From contig NZ_CP072600.1 in NCBI RefSeq assembly GCF_019891175.1, positions 1,488,001-1,552,000 on the forward strand: DNA of 64,000 nucleotides, in the 5' to 3' direction. The stretch comes from Leptothermofonsia sichuanensis E412. Its GTDB lineage: Bacteria > Cyanobacteriota > Cyanobacteriia > Leptolyngbyales > Leptolyngbyaceae. This document shows positions 16,165 to 25,166 of this stretch, one piece after another (the first letter of the stretch is position 1; the number at the start of each line of letters is the position of its first letter). The notes below the pieces were generated by a model. That model did not search any database, had not been told where the DNA came from, and saw only the letters and a program-made list of their open reading frames with translations. The translations under genes and the position numbers were made by a program.

Positions 16165-17643
16165 ATGACCCCAGACGAACCCTTAGAATTTCAAGCTCAA
16201 GACTTCAGAGAAAACCGATCAGGGCAGCCTCAACCGCCATCGGCATCGGATGAAGATGTCTCCTCCCCAGAACCGGATGACCCCTGGATGGAATCGCTGA
16301 CAGAGGATGGAGAATCTGCCGGGCCGGACGAAGCAGTGCCGTTACTTGATTCGGATCTTCCTGATCAGGAAAATCCGGGCCTGAGGCAGCCGGGTGATAA
16401 CTTCATGCAAACCGTTATGGAGTCGGAACTCCCGGCGGTTGAACCTCCTGAAGACCTGTTTACAGTACCCCCAGAATCAGACCTGTCTGCTCCGGCGGTA
16501 AACACTCCGTTGCCAGCTCTATCCCTGGACATGAAGCAAAGTGCTGGAGAATCGGAGCGGTTAGCAGCCCAGAACTCCGAAGCCAATCGGCTGCCCCCTC
16601 CGGTGTTTGGTAGAGATGGGGGCGCGATCGCGCCAACTCAATCTGAGCCAGGATTCCCAGTCCATGAGTGGGAACAGCGGATCACTGAGTTGCAGCGTCA
16701 GGAGCAATCCCTGAAGCAGGAAATTGACACGTTGCAGACAACCCACGCCCAACTGAGAGCACAAATTGCCGATGCTCAGGGTGCCCTGGGGCGACTTGTC
16801 CAGGAAGGACTGAAAGAACTGGAGCAGCGGAAACAGGCACTTCAGATCAGCATTGAGCAATTAGAACGTCGCCAGGAACGCATCCGGGCTGAAATGCGAA
16901 CCACCTTTGCGGGGGTGTCCCAGGATCTTGCGATTCGCATCCAGAGCTTCAAAGATTACCTGGTGGGTAGTCTGCAAGATCTGGCGCTGTCTGCCGAGCA
17001 ACTGGAATTACCCAAACCCTCTAAAGAACCATCTCCCAGGACAACGGCGAGTGTGGAGGAATCAACCACACCGCCATCTTCCACCCCCCGGTTTGCAGAG
17101 CAGACCTTCCAGGAGCAGACCCGCAAAATCCGCGGCTTAATTGATCAGTACCGTAACCGTCCTGACTACTATGGTCCTCCCTGGCATCTGCGCCGCACCT
17201 TTGAACCAATTCATGCCGAACGGGTATCCAACTGGTTTTTTACCCAGGGTGGGCGGGGTGCCATTCGGACGATGGGCAGTCGATTGCAGAATATCCTGGT
17301 GGCATCCGCAACGATTTCGATATTGCATACCCTGTATGGCGATCGCCTGCGCACCCTCGTTTTAGCCGAATCCCCTGAACGACTGGGTGAGTGGCGCAGA
17401 GGGTTACAGGACTGTCTGGGCATTACCCGCAGTGATTTTGGTCCCGAACGCGGTGTTGCCTTACTGGAAGATCCCGAAACCCTGGCACAAAAAGCAGACC
17501 GCTGCGTTAAAGATGGATTGCTGCCCTTCATCATCATTGATGAAACCGAGGAAATGATCAGCCTTTCAATTCTGCAATTTCCCCTCTGGCTGGCATTTGC
17601 ACCCAATCCACAGGCCCCTTCCTCCTATGCCAGGGAGTGGTGA
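16165..17643 (+). CDS. DUF3086 family protein with coiled coil
   Basis: A 492-residue cyanobacterial protein of unknown function. The first ~165 residues are acidic, Pro-rich and probably disordered. A long coiled coil follows (about 170-265; QRITELQRQEQSLKQEIDTL and QALQISIEQLERRQERI). The conserved DUF3086 domain fills the C-terminal ~180 residues, with YYGPPWHLRRTFEPIHAERV, WFFTQGGRGAIRTMGSRLQN and a late IIIDETEEMISLSILQFPLW. No transmembrane span or enzyme motif is seen. The 6-bp gap to DUF3119 suggests an operon. A structural or scaffolding part is conceivable but unproven. Confidence 0.8.
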   Translation: MTPDEPLEFQAQDFRENRSGQPQPPSASDEDVSSPEPDDPWMESLTEDGESAGPDEAVPLLDSDLPDQENPGLRQPGDNFMQTVMESELPAVEPPEDLFTVPPESDLSAPAVNTPLPALSLDMKQSAGESERLAAQNSEANRLPPPVFGRDGGAIAPTQSEPGFPVHEWEQRITELQRQEQSLKQEIDTLQTTHAQLRAQIADAQGALGRLVQEGLKELEQRKQALQISIEQLERRQERIRAEMRTTFAGVSQDLAIRIQSFKDYLVGSLQDLALSAEQLELPKPSKEPSPRTTASVEESTTPPSSTPRFAEQTFQEQTRKIRGLIDQYRNRPDYYGPPWHLRRTFEPIHAERVSNWFFTQGGRGAIRTMGSRLQNILVASATISILHTLYGDRLRTLVLAESPERLGEWRRGLQDCLGITRSDFGPERGVALLEDPETLAQKADRCVKDGLLPFIIIDETEEMISLSILQFPLWLAFAPNPQAPSSYAREW

Positions 17644-17662
17644 TTGGGAGTAGCGAATTGGG

Positions 17663-17742
17663 GCGTTGCTGAAAAGCGGGATGATATTGAAACGAAGTTT
17701 CAAGCATCCAGCATCTTTTTCCATACCCAGATTCAGCAATGC
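17663..17742 (+). repeat. 80-bp inverted-ended repeat, copy 1
   Basis: Ends GCGTTGCTGAA and TTCAGCAATGC are inverted repeats (10 of 11). The interior CGAAGTTTCAAGCATCCAGC and CCCAGATTCAGCAATG are shared with the copy at 19715-19793. It lies in the gap between the DUF3086 gene and plsY, which otherwise holds nothing recognisable. Confidence 0.75.
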
Positions 17743-17907
17743 CGGAATTGGGAGTAGGGAGTAGAGAATTGGGAATGGTTAAATGTTAGTGGGCGAAACG
17801 AATGCTCTAAAAGGTGTCCGGATTGCCGGGTCCAGGGTCTGAATGAATTCAAAATTCGCAGCCCTCGGATCCCTCCTCCCTGTCTCTATCCCCTCAACCC
17901 CCTTCCT

Positions 17908-18588
17908 ATGGCTCTCTGGTATTCCCTCAACGGACTGCTACTCCTGCTGGCTTACCTGCTTGGTTCAATCCCCACTGGCTACTGGGCAGGCAAACTGCTT
18001 CAGGGCATTGATATTCGAGAACATGGCTCCAGGTCAACGGGCGCAACCAATGTCCTGCGCACCCTGGGGAAAGGTCCAGCCGCCATTGTGTTACTGGTCG
18101 ATATTCTGAAGGGAGCGGCAGCGATCGCCCTGGTTCAGGCATTTTATGCTTCAGCCGCCATCCAACCGTTCGTTCCGCCAACCCTCAACCCAACCCTGTG
18201 GGCACCCTGGATGGTAACCCTTGCCGGAATTCTGGTGTTACTGGGACACAGCAAATCCATTTTCCTCAACTTCACAGGTGGCAAGTCGGTGGCAACCAGC
18301 CTGGGCGTTCTACTGACTATGAACTGGATGGTTGGAATCGGAACCCTGAGCGTCTTCTTAGTTGTCCTGGCAATTTCCCGGATTGTCTCCCTCAGTTCCA
18401 TTGCCGGGGCGATCGCAGTCTGCGGATTGATGGTTCTCTTCGTTCAGCCAGTTCCTTACCTGTTGTTTGCGGTTGTCGGTGGCTTTTACGTGATTCTGCG
18501 CCACCGTGCCAATATTCAACGCCTCCTGAGTGGGACTGAACCCCGCCTGGGAGAAAAGATGCCTGAAACCAGCCCGCCATCCTCCTGA
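17908..18588 (+). CDS. plsY: Acyl-phosphate:glycerol-3-phosphate acyltransferase PlsY
   Basis: The integral membrane enzyme acylates glycerol-3-phosphate from acyl-phosphate, the first step of phospholipid and glycolipid synthesis. The three cytoplasmic PlsY motifs are present: LLGSIPTGYWAGKLLQGIDI near residue 20, GSRSTGATNVLRTLGKGPA near 43, and GHSKSIFLNFTGGKSVATSLG near 115. About five hydrophobic segments are visible and the 226-residue length is normal. The ATG at 17908 directly precedes the first membrane helix. It is the last gene of the lipid-related group on this strand. Confidence 0.95.
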   Translation: MALWYSLNGLLLLLAYLLGSIPTGYWAGKLLQGIDIREHGSRSTGATNVLRTLGKGPAAIVLLVDILKGAAAIALVQAFYASAAIQPFVPPTLNPTLWAPWMVTLAGILVLLGHSKSIFLNFTGGKSVATSLGVLLTMNWMVGIGTLSVFLVVLAISRIVSLSSIAGAIAVCGLMVLFVQPVPYLLFAVVGGFYVILRHRANIQRLLSGTEPRLGEKMPETSPPSS

Positions 18589-18644
18589 TAGCCAGCAACA
18601 ACGACTGATAAAATCCGCATTTCGCAGGATGGCTGGAATGCCGG

Positions 18645-18740
18645 TACAGAAATCGGATTTCTTCTACCGGATGCCCAGGTTTCGTTGAATTTCTCACAAG
18701 AAATCCGATTTCTTGGAATTCTGAACCGAGGCTCTAGATA
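18645..18740 (+). repeat. Two AGAAATC[C/G]GATTTCT dispersed repeats
   Basis: One palindromic core is at 18645-18663 and a second at 18700-18716. The latter continues as TGGAATTCTGAACCGAGGCT, closely similar to 14655-14685. Confidence 0.65.
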
Positions 18741-19381
18741 TGGCATGTGCGTCCGGGAAAACTGGCACATCTGCTGATTGAAGCGTGATTAAGAAATGGT
18801 TGGATAAACTGTTGAAGCTATTACTTCAGACAGGCTTCAACAAGCACTCTACTCTGGTGTCAGATGACGGCTTAATTTTAGGGGGATGCTCTGGCTCGTA
18901 GTTAGCGCCACAGCGCTAAGTCACTGGTTACCAGCCCTCACTTTTAAGCGTGGCACAACACTTGTGTTCCGCATGGGTTACGCTATCCGCTTTAGCGCAG
19001 CCATATCGAAGGCTTTACTATCCTGCATTGGATTCCAACCTGCTTCCCAGATTGTTTCAATCATTCAGGGTTCGGGAATTCTAGTTACGTGTAAGACCAG
19101 GTTCAGCCTTCCGCCGAATCTACCAGCATTCACCTGCACGCCGTATTTGAGGTGTGTGACAGGATTCATAATCAGGGTTCCTTGTTGCAACTGGCAGGCG
19201 TATATTCGCCCTTTGACAGATGCCTGAAACTCCCATTTGCGTTATTCTTCTGTTGGAGAGTTTGGCCTTACTTAAATAATTTGGCTCAAATCCACACTTA
19301 GCTTGTAGGATTTATTCAATCCATACTCCCTCAGCCCTGTATCAGCCTGAATTGCCCCTTATCAACCTGAGCCACAGCATC
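18741..19381 (+). other. Long gene-poor region with a palindromic relic
   Basis: No convincing gene lies here. An open frame at 18886-19227 has no recognisable family, and its codons come from short palindromic pieces (ACAGCGCTAAG..., CACAACACTTGTGTTC, CGCTTTAGCG), so it is more likely a worn mobile-element relic. Nothing else stands out. Confidence 0.35.
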
Positions 19382-19708
19382 ATGACAAGCGGACAGACCA
19401 AAGGAATCAAACAAACAGCCTTTGTTTATGTGCCAGATACCTTTGATGCAGCCTCCATGAAGAGGCGAAAAACTCATCACTACGAACGTTACGAGAATGG
19501 TGTTGATTATGTGTTTGAAGCGATCGACCTGGGTGGGACTAAGGGTTACATGACTGGTCAGGGTAGGGGAATCCAGTCAGGAGACATTCTCACCCTGCGC
19601 CAGAATCATCAACTGATCAGCTATCAGGTTGAAACCATTGACTATTATGCTTCCCCGGACGATATGTGGGTAGCCCTGTTAGTCAAAATTCAGGTCAGCA
19701 AAGAGTAG
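19382..19708 (+). CDS. Hypothetical 108-residue protein
   Basis: A small, soluble protein starting MTSGQTKGIKQTAFVYVPD, with a Lys/Arg/His-rich middle (MKRRKTHHYERYENGVDYVF) and a C-terminal beta-rich part (SGDILTLRQNHQL and YYASPDDMWVALLVKI). The ATG at 19382 is preferred over 19352 because the extra ten residues look non-conserved. I do not recognise the family. The C-terminal QSGDILTL pattern is reminiscent of small SH3/KOW-like beta barrels, but this is only an impression. It stands alone, with the 80-bp repeat copy 2 seven bases after its stop. Confidence 0.6.
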   Translation: MTSGQTKGIKQTAFVYVPDTFDAASMKRRKTHHYERYENGVDYVFEAIDLGGTKGYMTGQGRGIQSGDILTLRQNHQLISYQVETIDYYASPDDMWVALLVKIQVSKE

Positions 19709-19714
19709 CTTTAA

Positions 19715-19793
19715 GCCGTTGCTGACAGGCAGGATGAATTCCAACGAAGTTTCAAGCATCCAGCACCTTTTTAATTCCCAGATTCAGCAATGC
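19715..19793 (+). repeat. 80-bp inverted-ended repeat, copy 2
   Basis: Shares CGAAGTTTCAAGCATCCAGC and CCCAGATTCAGCAATGCC with the copy at 17663-17742. Ends CGTTGCTGA and TTCAGCAATG are inverted. Confidence 0.75.
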
Positions 19794-20427
19794 CCGTGAT
19801 TCTGCTGAGGGTTGAAATGTTACAGGCGGTAGGGGCGATCGCGACTCCAACCAGCAGACAATCCCCATCTCCATAAACAACGGTATTCCCATAGAACCAC
19901 TCTCCACCCCTGTGACCGTGGATGCCTGTTGTGAAGATTACTTAAAGAAGGGGTAAATTACCCATAAAGCACCGTGAAAATGCGAGTATTTCCCCTGGAA
20001 ATGCAATAGAATTTCTCTCGATAGAACAATGATTTTGATCCTGTTCACGTTGCTTTCAGCGACTTTTACTGCCTTTAACCAGGCTGTGGGTCTGTTTGTC
20101 CACTAATTGCCCTTGTCTAGTTAAATACAGCAATGTCTGCCAGCCTGATGTCTGGTGCGGTGATGCTGAGAATTGGCTTATCAGTATTATTACGGCAAGT
20201 TCCGGGCACAACTGTTAAAAATTACACTAAATTTAATTCATTGGGAGGTATTTTAGTAATTAGTGGCTAGATGAGTTGAGGGAATTCAAGACCCGCGCTT
20301 GAAAGACTTCAAATTTAGGCATCTACCAATACTTGAAGAATACGCAAATTTACCCTTACTGAAGTTACTCAGAAAGATGCCTACTAACCAAGCTACTAAA
20401 ACTTTTGGTTTGATTGAGGAACATGAG
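19794..20427 (+). other. Gene-free region upstream of the WecG-like gene
   Basis: About 630 bases without a supported gene. A 25-codon hydrophobic frame at 20029-20106 (MILILFTLLSATF...) lacks a ribosome binding site. An AT-rich segment at 20215-20270 may hold a promoter for the polysaccharide genes that follow. No repeat recognised. Confidence 0.35.
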
Positions 20428-21219
20428 ATGGAGATAGCAGAGAGCAGCCCTCCCTTCCGCAGCGTAATCGGGTTTTCAGTAACTGCTCTACCCTTTGAAG
20501 ATCAAATTTCCCTGATGCTGGATTGGGCTAGGAGCCACTACAGCAGAGTTGTGTGTATTGCAAACGTCCACATGCTGGTGGAGGCATACAGAGAGGCTGG
20601 CTTTGGTGCCATCCTTAAAAGGGCTGACCTTGTAACCCCGGATGGGATGCCCCTGGTGTGGATGTTGAGATTGCTGGGGGTTTCCAATCAGGATCGGGTT
20701 GCAGGTTTAGATGTGCTGCTCGCTTTGTGTGAACAGGCCTCTGTCGAAGATATCAGTGTTTTCTTCCTGGGTTCCCACACAGCCATTCTTGAAAAAATGC
20801 GCATTCGGCTGGAAACGGAATTTCCCAATCTCAAGATTGCAGGCATGGAGCCGTTACCCTTCCGGGAGATAACTAGGGATGAAGATAACGCCATTACCCA
20901 GACCCTGAATAATAGTGGGGCGGGTTTGGTGTTTGTCTCCCTGGGCTGTCCCAAGCAGGAAATCTGGATGGCAGCCCATAGAGACCGGGTCCGGGCAGTT
21001 ATGGTTGGCCTGGGTGGAGCCTTCCCTGTCTACGCAGGAGTTCATAAGCGTGCACCGCGCCTGATCCGTTCCCTCGGTTTTGAGTGGCTGTACCGGCTAA
21101 TCCAGGAGCCACGCAGACTGTGGGGTCGCTACAGCAGTACCATCCCCCTCTTTATCTGGTTAGCTCTGAAGCAGTTATTGACTACGGATAGAGCCACTCC
21201 CACGCAAGAGATGCCTTAA
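20428..21219 (+). CDS. WecG/TagA/CpsF family glycosyltransferase
   Basis: A GT26 enzyme of the WecG/TagA type, which adds the second sugar (N-acetylmannosamine or its uronic acid in known members) to an undecaprenyl-linked primer. Family motifs are present: VCIANVHMLVEAYR, ADLVTPDGMPLVWMLRLLG, RVAGLDVLLALCE and FVSLGCPKQEIWMAAH, followed by GLGGAFPVYAGVHKRAPRL and GFEWLYRLIQEPRRLWGRY. ATG 20428 has GAGGA seven bases upstream and gives 263 residues, the usual size; in-frame starts at 20377 (ATG) and 20299 (TTG) are possible. It opens the surface-glycan gene run. Confidence 0.9.
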   Translation: MEIAESSPPFRSVIGFSVTALPFEDQISLMLDWARSHYSRVVCIANVHMLVEAYREAGFGAILKRADLVTPDGMPLVWMLRLLGVSNQDRVAGLDVLLALCEQASVEDISVFFLGSHTAILEKMRIRLETEFPNLKIAGMEPLPFREITRDEDNAITQTLNNSGAGLVFVSLGCPKQEIWMAAHRDRVRAVMVGLGGAFPVYAGVHKRAPRLIRSLGFEWLYRLIQEPRRLWGRYSSTIPLFIWLALKQLLTTDRATPTQEMP

Positions 21220-21333
21220 GGTACAGCCCCTGTTTTTCCCTGCAAATTGTGTTCCCTGTGTCGTCTTCAAGTCCTCCGGCATCTCAGCAAATTGCTCCTG
21301 TTTGACCAGATTATTCCTATTTAGGGCAACCAG

Positions 21334-22413
21334 ATGACATCAACGAAACGGGCACTGATTACTGGCATCACTGGACAGGATGGCTCCTACCTGAGCGAAC
21401 TCCTGCTGGAAAAAGGCTACGAGGTCCACGGCATCATCCGTCGCACCTCCACCTTCAACACCGACCGGATCGACCACATCTACGAAGATCCCCACCAGTT
21501 GGACGCTCGCCTGTTCCTCCACTACGGTGACCTCACCGATGGCACCACCCTGCGCCGCATCCTGGAAGAGGTGCAGCCCATCGAAATCTACAACCTCGGT
21601 GCCCAGTCCCATGTCCGGGTCAGCTTCGATGCCCCCGAATACACCGTCGATACCGTGGGGATGGGCACCCTGCGCGTCCTGGAAGCGGTCCGGGATTACC
21701 AGCGTCGCACGGGCATCCAGGTGCGCTTTTACCAGGCAGGCTCCTCAGAGATGTTTGGCAAAGTGCAGGAAATTCCCCAGAAGGAGACCACCCCCTTCTA
21801 TCCCCGCAGTCCCTATGCCTGTGCCAAGGTCTATGCCCACTGGCAAACGGTGAACTACCGGGAGTCCTACGGGCTGTTTGCCTGCAATGGCATCCTGTTC
21901 AACCACGAGTCACCCCGACGGGGAGAAACCTTTGTCACCCGCAAGATTACCCGTGCCCTGGCCCGCATCGTCGCTGGACAGCAGAAGAAGCTGTACATGG
22001 GGAACCTGGATGCCAAACGGGACTGGGGCTATGCCAAGGACTATGTGCGGGCGATGTGGCTGATGTTGCAGCAGCAGGAGCCAGATGACTATGTGGTGGC
22101 CACGGGGGAGACCTACTCGGTGCGGGAGTTTCTGGACATTGCCTTTGGCTATGTGAATCTGAACTGGCAGGACTATGTGGAGTTTGATGAGCGGTATCTG
22201 CGACCGGCAGAGGTGGAGTTGTTAATTGGGGACCCGGCGAAGGCGAAGGCAAAGCTGGGCTGGGAGCCATCGGTGACGTTTGAGCAGTTGGTGCACTTGA
22301 TGGTGGAGGCAGACCTGAAGGCGTTGGGGTTGATTCCGCTCAATGGGGGCGTGGTGCAGTCCGTCAGGGATGTTGCCACTGTCCGCCAGGCTGTTGGCAG
22401 CTCAGCTATCTAA
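21334..22413 (+). CDS. gmd: GDP-mannose 4,6-dehydratase
   Basis: An NADP-dependent SDR-type enzyme that converts GDP-mannose to GDP-4-keto-6-deoxymannose, the precursor of GDP-fucose, GDP-rhamnose and related sugars. The Rossmann motif [10 protein letters not shown] begins at residue ~10, followed by [15 protein letters not shown], the substrate loop [19 protein letters not shown], the active-site SSEMFG and YACAK (Tyr/Lys), and [19 protein letters not shown]. At 359 residues it is full length. Just downstream lie only the first ~57 codons of a GDP-fucose synthase, so the next pathway enzyme must be elsewhere or a different end product is made. Confidence 0.96.
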   Translation: MTSTKRALITGITGQDGSYLSELLLEKGYEVHGIIRRTSTFNTDRIDHIYEDPHQLDARLFLHYGDLTDGTTLRRILEEVQPIEIYNLGAQSHVRVSFDAPEYTVDTVGMGTLRVLEAVRDYQRRTGIQVRFYQAGSSEMFGKVQEIPQKETTPFYPRSPYACAKVYAHWQTVNYRESYGLFACNGILFNHESPRRGETFVTRKITRALARIVAGQQKKLYMGNLDAKRDWGYAKDYVRAMWLMLQQQEPDDYVVATGETYSVREFLDIAFGYVNLNWQDYVEFDERYLRPAEVELLIGDPAKAKAKLGWEPSVTFEQLVHLMVEADLKALGLIPLNGGVVQSVRDVATVRQAVGSSAI

Positions 22414-22520
22414 CCTCCGCTATCTCATATCAGCCAGCAATACTGGCAGGCTAATAACCAGTGAAGCAATAACCAGCAACGGCTATGAGTGGATTCCAAA
22501 CGATGCAGTGAGGTATTCCC

Positions 22521-22757
22521 GTGACAGTAACAGAGTTTGATCTAAAGGGTAAACGGATCCTGGTAACGGGTGGTGCTGGATTTCTGGGGAAACAGGTGAT
22601 TCGGCAACTCTGTCTGGCGGGTGCAGACCCGAACAAGATTACCGTGCCGCGATCGCACGACTGTGACCTGCCCATAATGGAAAACTGCCAGCGAGCCGTA
22701 GACCCGTCAGAATACGCCCCCATAAAACCAATTGCATGGTTTGAACCGACCAGATAA
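22521..22757 (+). pseudogene. fcl: Truncated GDP-L-fucose synthase (N-terminal fragment)
   Basis: GTG 22521 begins FDLKGKRILVTGGAGFLGKQ and continues VIRQLCLAGADPNKI and RSHDCDLPIMENCQRAVD, the conserved NADP-binding N-terminus of GDP-fucose synthase (3,5-epimerase/4-reductase). After about 57 residues the homology stops and an unrelated tail leads to a stop at 22757. The following gene begins 25 bp later, so about 260 codons of the enzyme, including the catalytic Tyr/Lys, are missing. It is a clear deletion remnant next to gmd. Confidence 0.85.
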
Positions 22758-22782
22758 CCACTACCCCTCTCTCTAGCAGATC

Positions 22783-23745
22783 ATGGACTCCAAACCTGCT
22801 CTCATCGAAGACCAGACTCCCAATCTGGTGGTGGCACACATCAGGGCATTGCGTCCCCGGCAGTGGACCAAGAACTTGATTGTGTTTGCAGCCCCTCTAT
22901 TTGCGTTTGAGCTGACTGTTCAGACCTTGTTGGGCAGCCTGTTAGCCTTTATGCTCTTCTGCTTCACCTCCAGTAGCTTTTACCTGATCAACGACATCAT
23001 TGACGTAGAATCCGATCGTCGCCATCCCGTTAAGTGTAAGCGTCCAATTGCCGCAGGCTTAGTGGCAGTTCCCACGGCGATCGCCATGGCTCTGATTCTA
23101 TTAACAACGGCACTGGTTCTGGGCTGGTGGCGATCGCCAGGACTGGGACTGGCAATTCTTACCTATGCTCTGTTGCAAGTTGCCTACAACCTTCGATTGA
23201 AACATACCGTCATCTTAGATGTAGTTGCCATTTCAATTGGTTTTATTCTGAGGGCATTTGGGGGGGCAGCGGCTACCGACATTGTCCTGTCTCCCTGGTT
23301 TCTGCTTTGCACCGCCATGCTGGCTTTATTTTTGGGAATTGAGAAACGTAAAGCAGAACTGAGACTTTCTGAAATCAAGGGTAAAAAGTCCAGAGCAGTG
23401 CTTTATCGTTATTCCCTTCCGTTGTTGAATCGAATGGAAAGTGTGGTCACGAATGGCACCATTCTTACCTATGCTCTGTGGAGTTCTGGTCCGATTGTCA
23501 ATGGAGCCTCTACACCGTGGATGATGCTGACCCTTCCCTTTGTGTTGTACGGAATTTTTCGTTACCAGTTGTTGAGTGATCCTGAAGAGATCGCTCGACG
23601 CACCACAGGGGCGGAAGCTGGAGGACGAACGGAACGTCCAGAGGAAGTTTTGCTGGGCGATAGACCGCTATTGCTGACTGTATTAGCCTGGGTTGCAACA
23701 ACCTTTGGCGTTTTACTGTTCAAAAGTCAGGGGGTATTAACTTGA
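22783..23745 (+). CDS. UbiA-family polyprenyl-phosphate phosphoribosyltransferase-like protein
   Basis: A polytopic UbiA-superfamily protein closest in pattern to decaprenyl-phosphate phosphoribosyltransferase: HIRALRPRQWTKNLIVFAAP at the N-terminus, the metal/diphosphate motif YLINDIIDVESDRRHPVK with CKRPIAAG, and LGIEKRKAELRLSE in the second motif region. Such enzymes couple phosphoribose to a polyprenyl phosphate, the first step toward lipid-linked arabinose in actinobacteria; in cyanobacteria the product is not established. The 320-residue length and about eight hydrophobic segments fit. The adjacent HAD phosphatase could act on the phosphorylated product, which is inference from position. 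Confidence 0.85.
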   Translation: MDSKPALIEDQTPNLVVAHIRALRPRQWTKNLIVFAAPLFAFELTVQTLLGSLLAFMLFCFTSSSFYLINDIIDVESDRRHPVKCKRPIAAGLVAVPTAIAMALILLTTALVLGWWRSPGLGLAILTYALLQVAYNLRLKHTVILDVVAISIGFILRAFGGAAATDIVLSPWFLLCTAMLALFLGIEKRKAELRLSEIKGKKSRAVLYRYSLPLLNRMESVVTNGTILTYALWSSGPIVNGASTPWMMLTLPFVLYGIFRYQLLSDPEEIARRTTGAEAGGRTERPEEVLLGDRPLLLTVLAWVATTFGVLLFKSQGVLT

Positions 23746-23808
23746 ATGGTTTCATTCCCTTTGCACGGTGGATAACTTTGAATCCATTAAAAATCTATTA
23801 AACATTAG

Positions 23809-24429
23809 ATGCTAAATTTCCTGACTATTTTGCTCAAAAGATTGCCATTCCCAACGGCCCAACCTGGCTCGAAACTACCAGGCAATGGATTGAAAGGGCG
23901 GGAAGCGATCGGGTGTCCGACTCAGGTGGACACGTTAGCCGCGATCGCGATTCCTCAATTGATCGCGGTTGGAATTCGAGGCGTTATTCTCGACCTGGAC
24001 AACACCATCATTTCTGAAGACGATCGCTATCTATCCCCCTACGCTGAAACCTGGATCCAGCAGGCAAAGGATGCTGGAATCAAGCTTTTCCTGCTATCAA
24101 ACGGCAAGCGGCGTTATCGGGTGGAGTACTGGTCAAGCCATCTGGGTATACCTGCCATCAGTCCAGCCAGGAAACCATTTCCGGCGGCCTTTCATAAAGC
24201 AATGAAGGTGATGCAACTGAAGCCGAAGCAAGTTGTCGTTATTGGAGACAGTCGTCATACAGACATTCTGGGAGCATGGCTGGCAGGCTGTCCGGGTATT
24301 CAGGTGGCCTCTCTGCCTCACCCACCCCGCTGGTGGGAAAAGATTCTGGGCAGGTATGTTCAAATGCCCTATCCTGAAGCGCTTCACCTTTGGGAATTCC
24401 AACCGTCTGCGTACTATCAGAAATCTTGA
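23809..24429 (+). CDS. YqeG-family HAD-type phosphatase
   Basis: A 206-residue HAD-superfamily hydrolase of the YqeG (PGP-like) family. Motif I is VILDLDNTI near residue 61, motif II is LLSNGKRRYRVEYW, and motif III/IV is VVVIGDSRHTDILGAWLAG. The first ~50 residues are a family-typical N-terminal part preceding the GIRGVILDLDN strand. Known relatives include phosphatidylglycerophosphate phosphatases of the mitochondrial/plastid type, so a lipid or sugar phosphate substrate is plausible. It lies between the UbiA-like gene and a small SMR-like gene on the same strand with short gaps. Confidence 0.86.
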   Translation: MLNFLTILLKRLPFPTAQPGSKLPGNGLKGREAIGCPTQVDTLAAIAIPQLIAVGIRGVILDLDNTIISEDDRYLSPYAETWIQQAKDAGIKLFLLSNGKRRYRVEYWSSHLGIPAISPARKPFPAAFHKAMKVMQLKPKQVVVIGDSRHTDILGAWLAGCPGIQVASLPHPPRWWEKILGRYVQMPYPEALHLWEFQPSAYYQKS

Positions 24430-24436
24430 ATCTCCC

Positions 24437-24760
24437 ATGCCTGCTTTACTTATTCTAATTACAGTTGGACTGAACACGCTGGCGCAGGCTTTCCTGAAGC
24501 TTGGCTCAGGACAGAGTCCGTTAAATGTCTATTTATTGGGAGGAATTTCGGCCTATGGGTTGAGTACTGTTTTTTATGTCCTGGTTTTAGGCAAATTTAA
24601 TCTATCTATTGCTTATCCAATTGTAATTGGCTTAACTGTACTATCTGCTACGACAACGGGAGCGTATTTTTTAGGTGAGAAAGTTACAGCAATCCAGTGG
24701 TTAGGGATTGGACTGATGCTGAGTGGTATATCAGCGATCGCCTTTGGAAAAATTAGTTAG
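24437..24760 (+). CDS. SMR/EmrE-like small membrane transporter
   Basis: A 107-residue protein with four hydrophobic helices: LLILITVGLNTLAQAFLKLG, LLGGISAYGLSTVFYVLVLG, AYPIVIGLTVLSATTTGAYF and WLGIGLMLSGISAIAFG. This is the EamA/small multidrug resistance pattern. In polysaccharide clusters such half-transporters (ArnE/F-like) often flip lipid-linked sugars instead of exporting drugs, and the preceding polyprenyl-phosphate enzyme supports that. The start ATG at 24437 lies 7 bp after the phosphatase stop; longer upstream frames overlap that gene and are not needed. The canonical SMR glutamate in helix 1 is not seen, which also argues against a drug pump. Confidence 0.82.
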   Translation: MPALLILITVGLNTLAQAFLKLGSGQSPLNVYLLGGISAYGLSTVFYVLVLGKFNLSIAYPIVIGLTVLSATTTGAYFLGEKVTAIQWLGIGLMLSGISAIAFGKIS

Positions 24761-24791
24761 TCCCTTAAACGTTGGCAGCCCTGTAAATCAC

Positions 24792-24864
24792 TAAAAGCTT
24801 ATCCGAAAAGCCCCAATGGACAAAGTTCAACTCCAGACTGAGGAAGTTTTTGGATAAGCTTTAG
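24792..24864 (+). repeat. 73-bp element with inverted ends AAAGCTTATCC
   Basis: TAAAAGCTTATCCGAAAA at the left pairs with TTTTTGGATAAGCTTTA at the right (15 of 16 central bases). It is too short to code. A MITE-like or transcription-stop role is possible. The gap 24761-25166 holds this and the MITE at 25033, and no gene. Confidence 0.65.
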
Positions 24865-25032
24865 GACAGATTAAACGCCAGTAACGCCATATGCAACTTG
24901 GAAGCCAAGATCCCTGGTGTCTTGTGGACTTCAATCGAATTGACTGGCTAACCTCCCCAAACACCGGAAATCTGAAAATTGTCCCACTTCACGTTAGTAA
25001 CAAAATCTAAATCTCAAGAAAAAATTTAACTC

Positions 25033-25123
25033 GAATGGCACGAATTAAGTCAAATACAATCACCCAGATCTCCAACTTCTTCGAGAAATTGGAGATCGCT
25101 CACCCCTTGTGCCAGTGCCATTC
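25033..25123 (-). repeat. 92-bp MITE-like family, copy C (inverted orientation)
   Basis: Begins GAATGGCAC and ends GTGCCATTC, with the shared AGATCTCCAACTTCTTCGAG hairpin in the middle. The flanks AATTTAACTC and AACTTAACTG are similar and could be an old target duplication. It lies just upstream of the large membrane protein gene. Confidence 0.8.
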
Positions 25124-25166
25124 AACTTAACTGTATTTGGAATTAACCTTTGCGATACAGGTGCAG

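Noticed and set aside
18886-19227. 113-codon open frame
   Set aside because: No recognisable family, composition fits palindromic repeat debris, no ribosome binding site.
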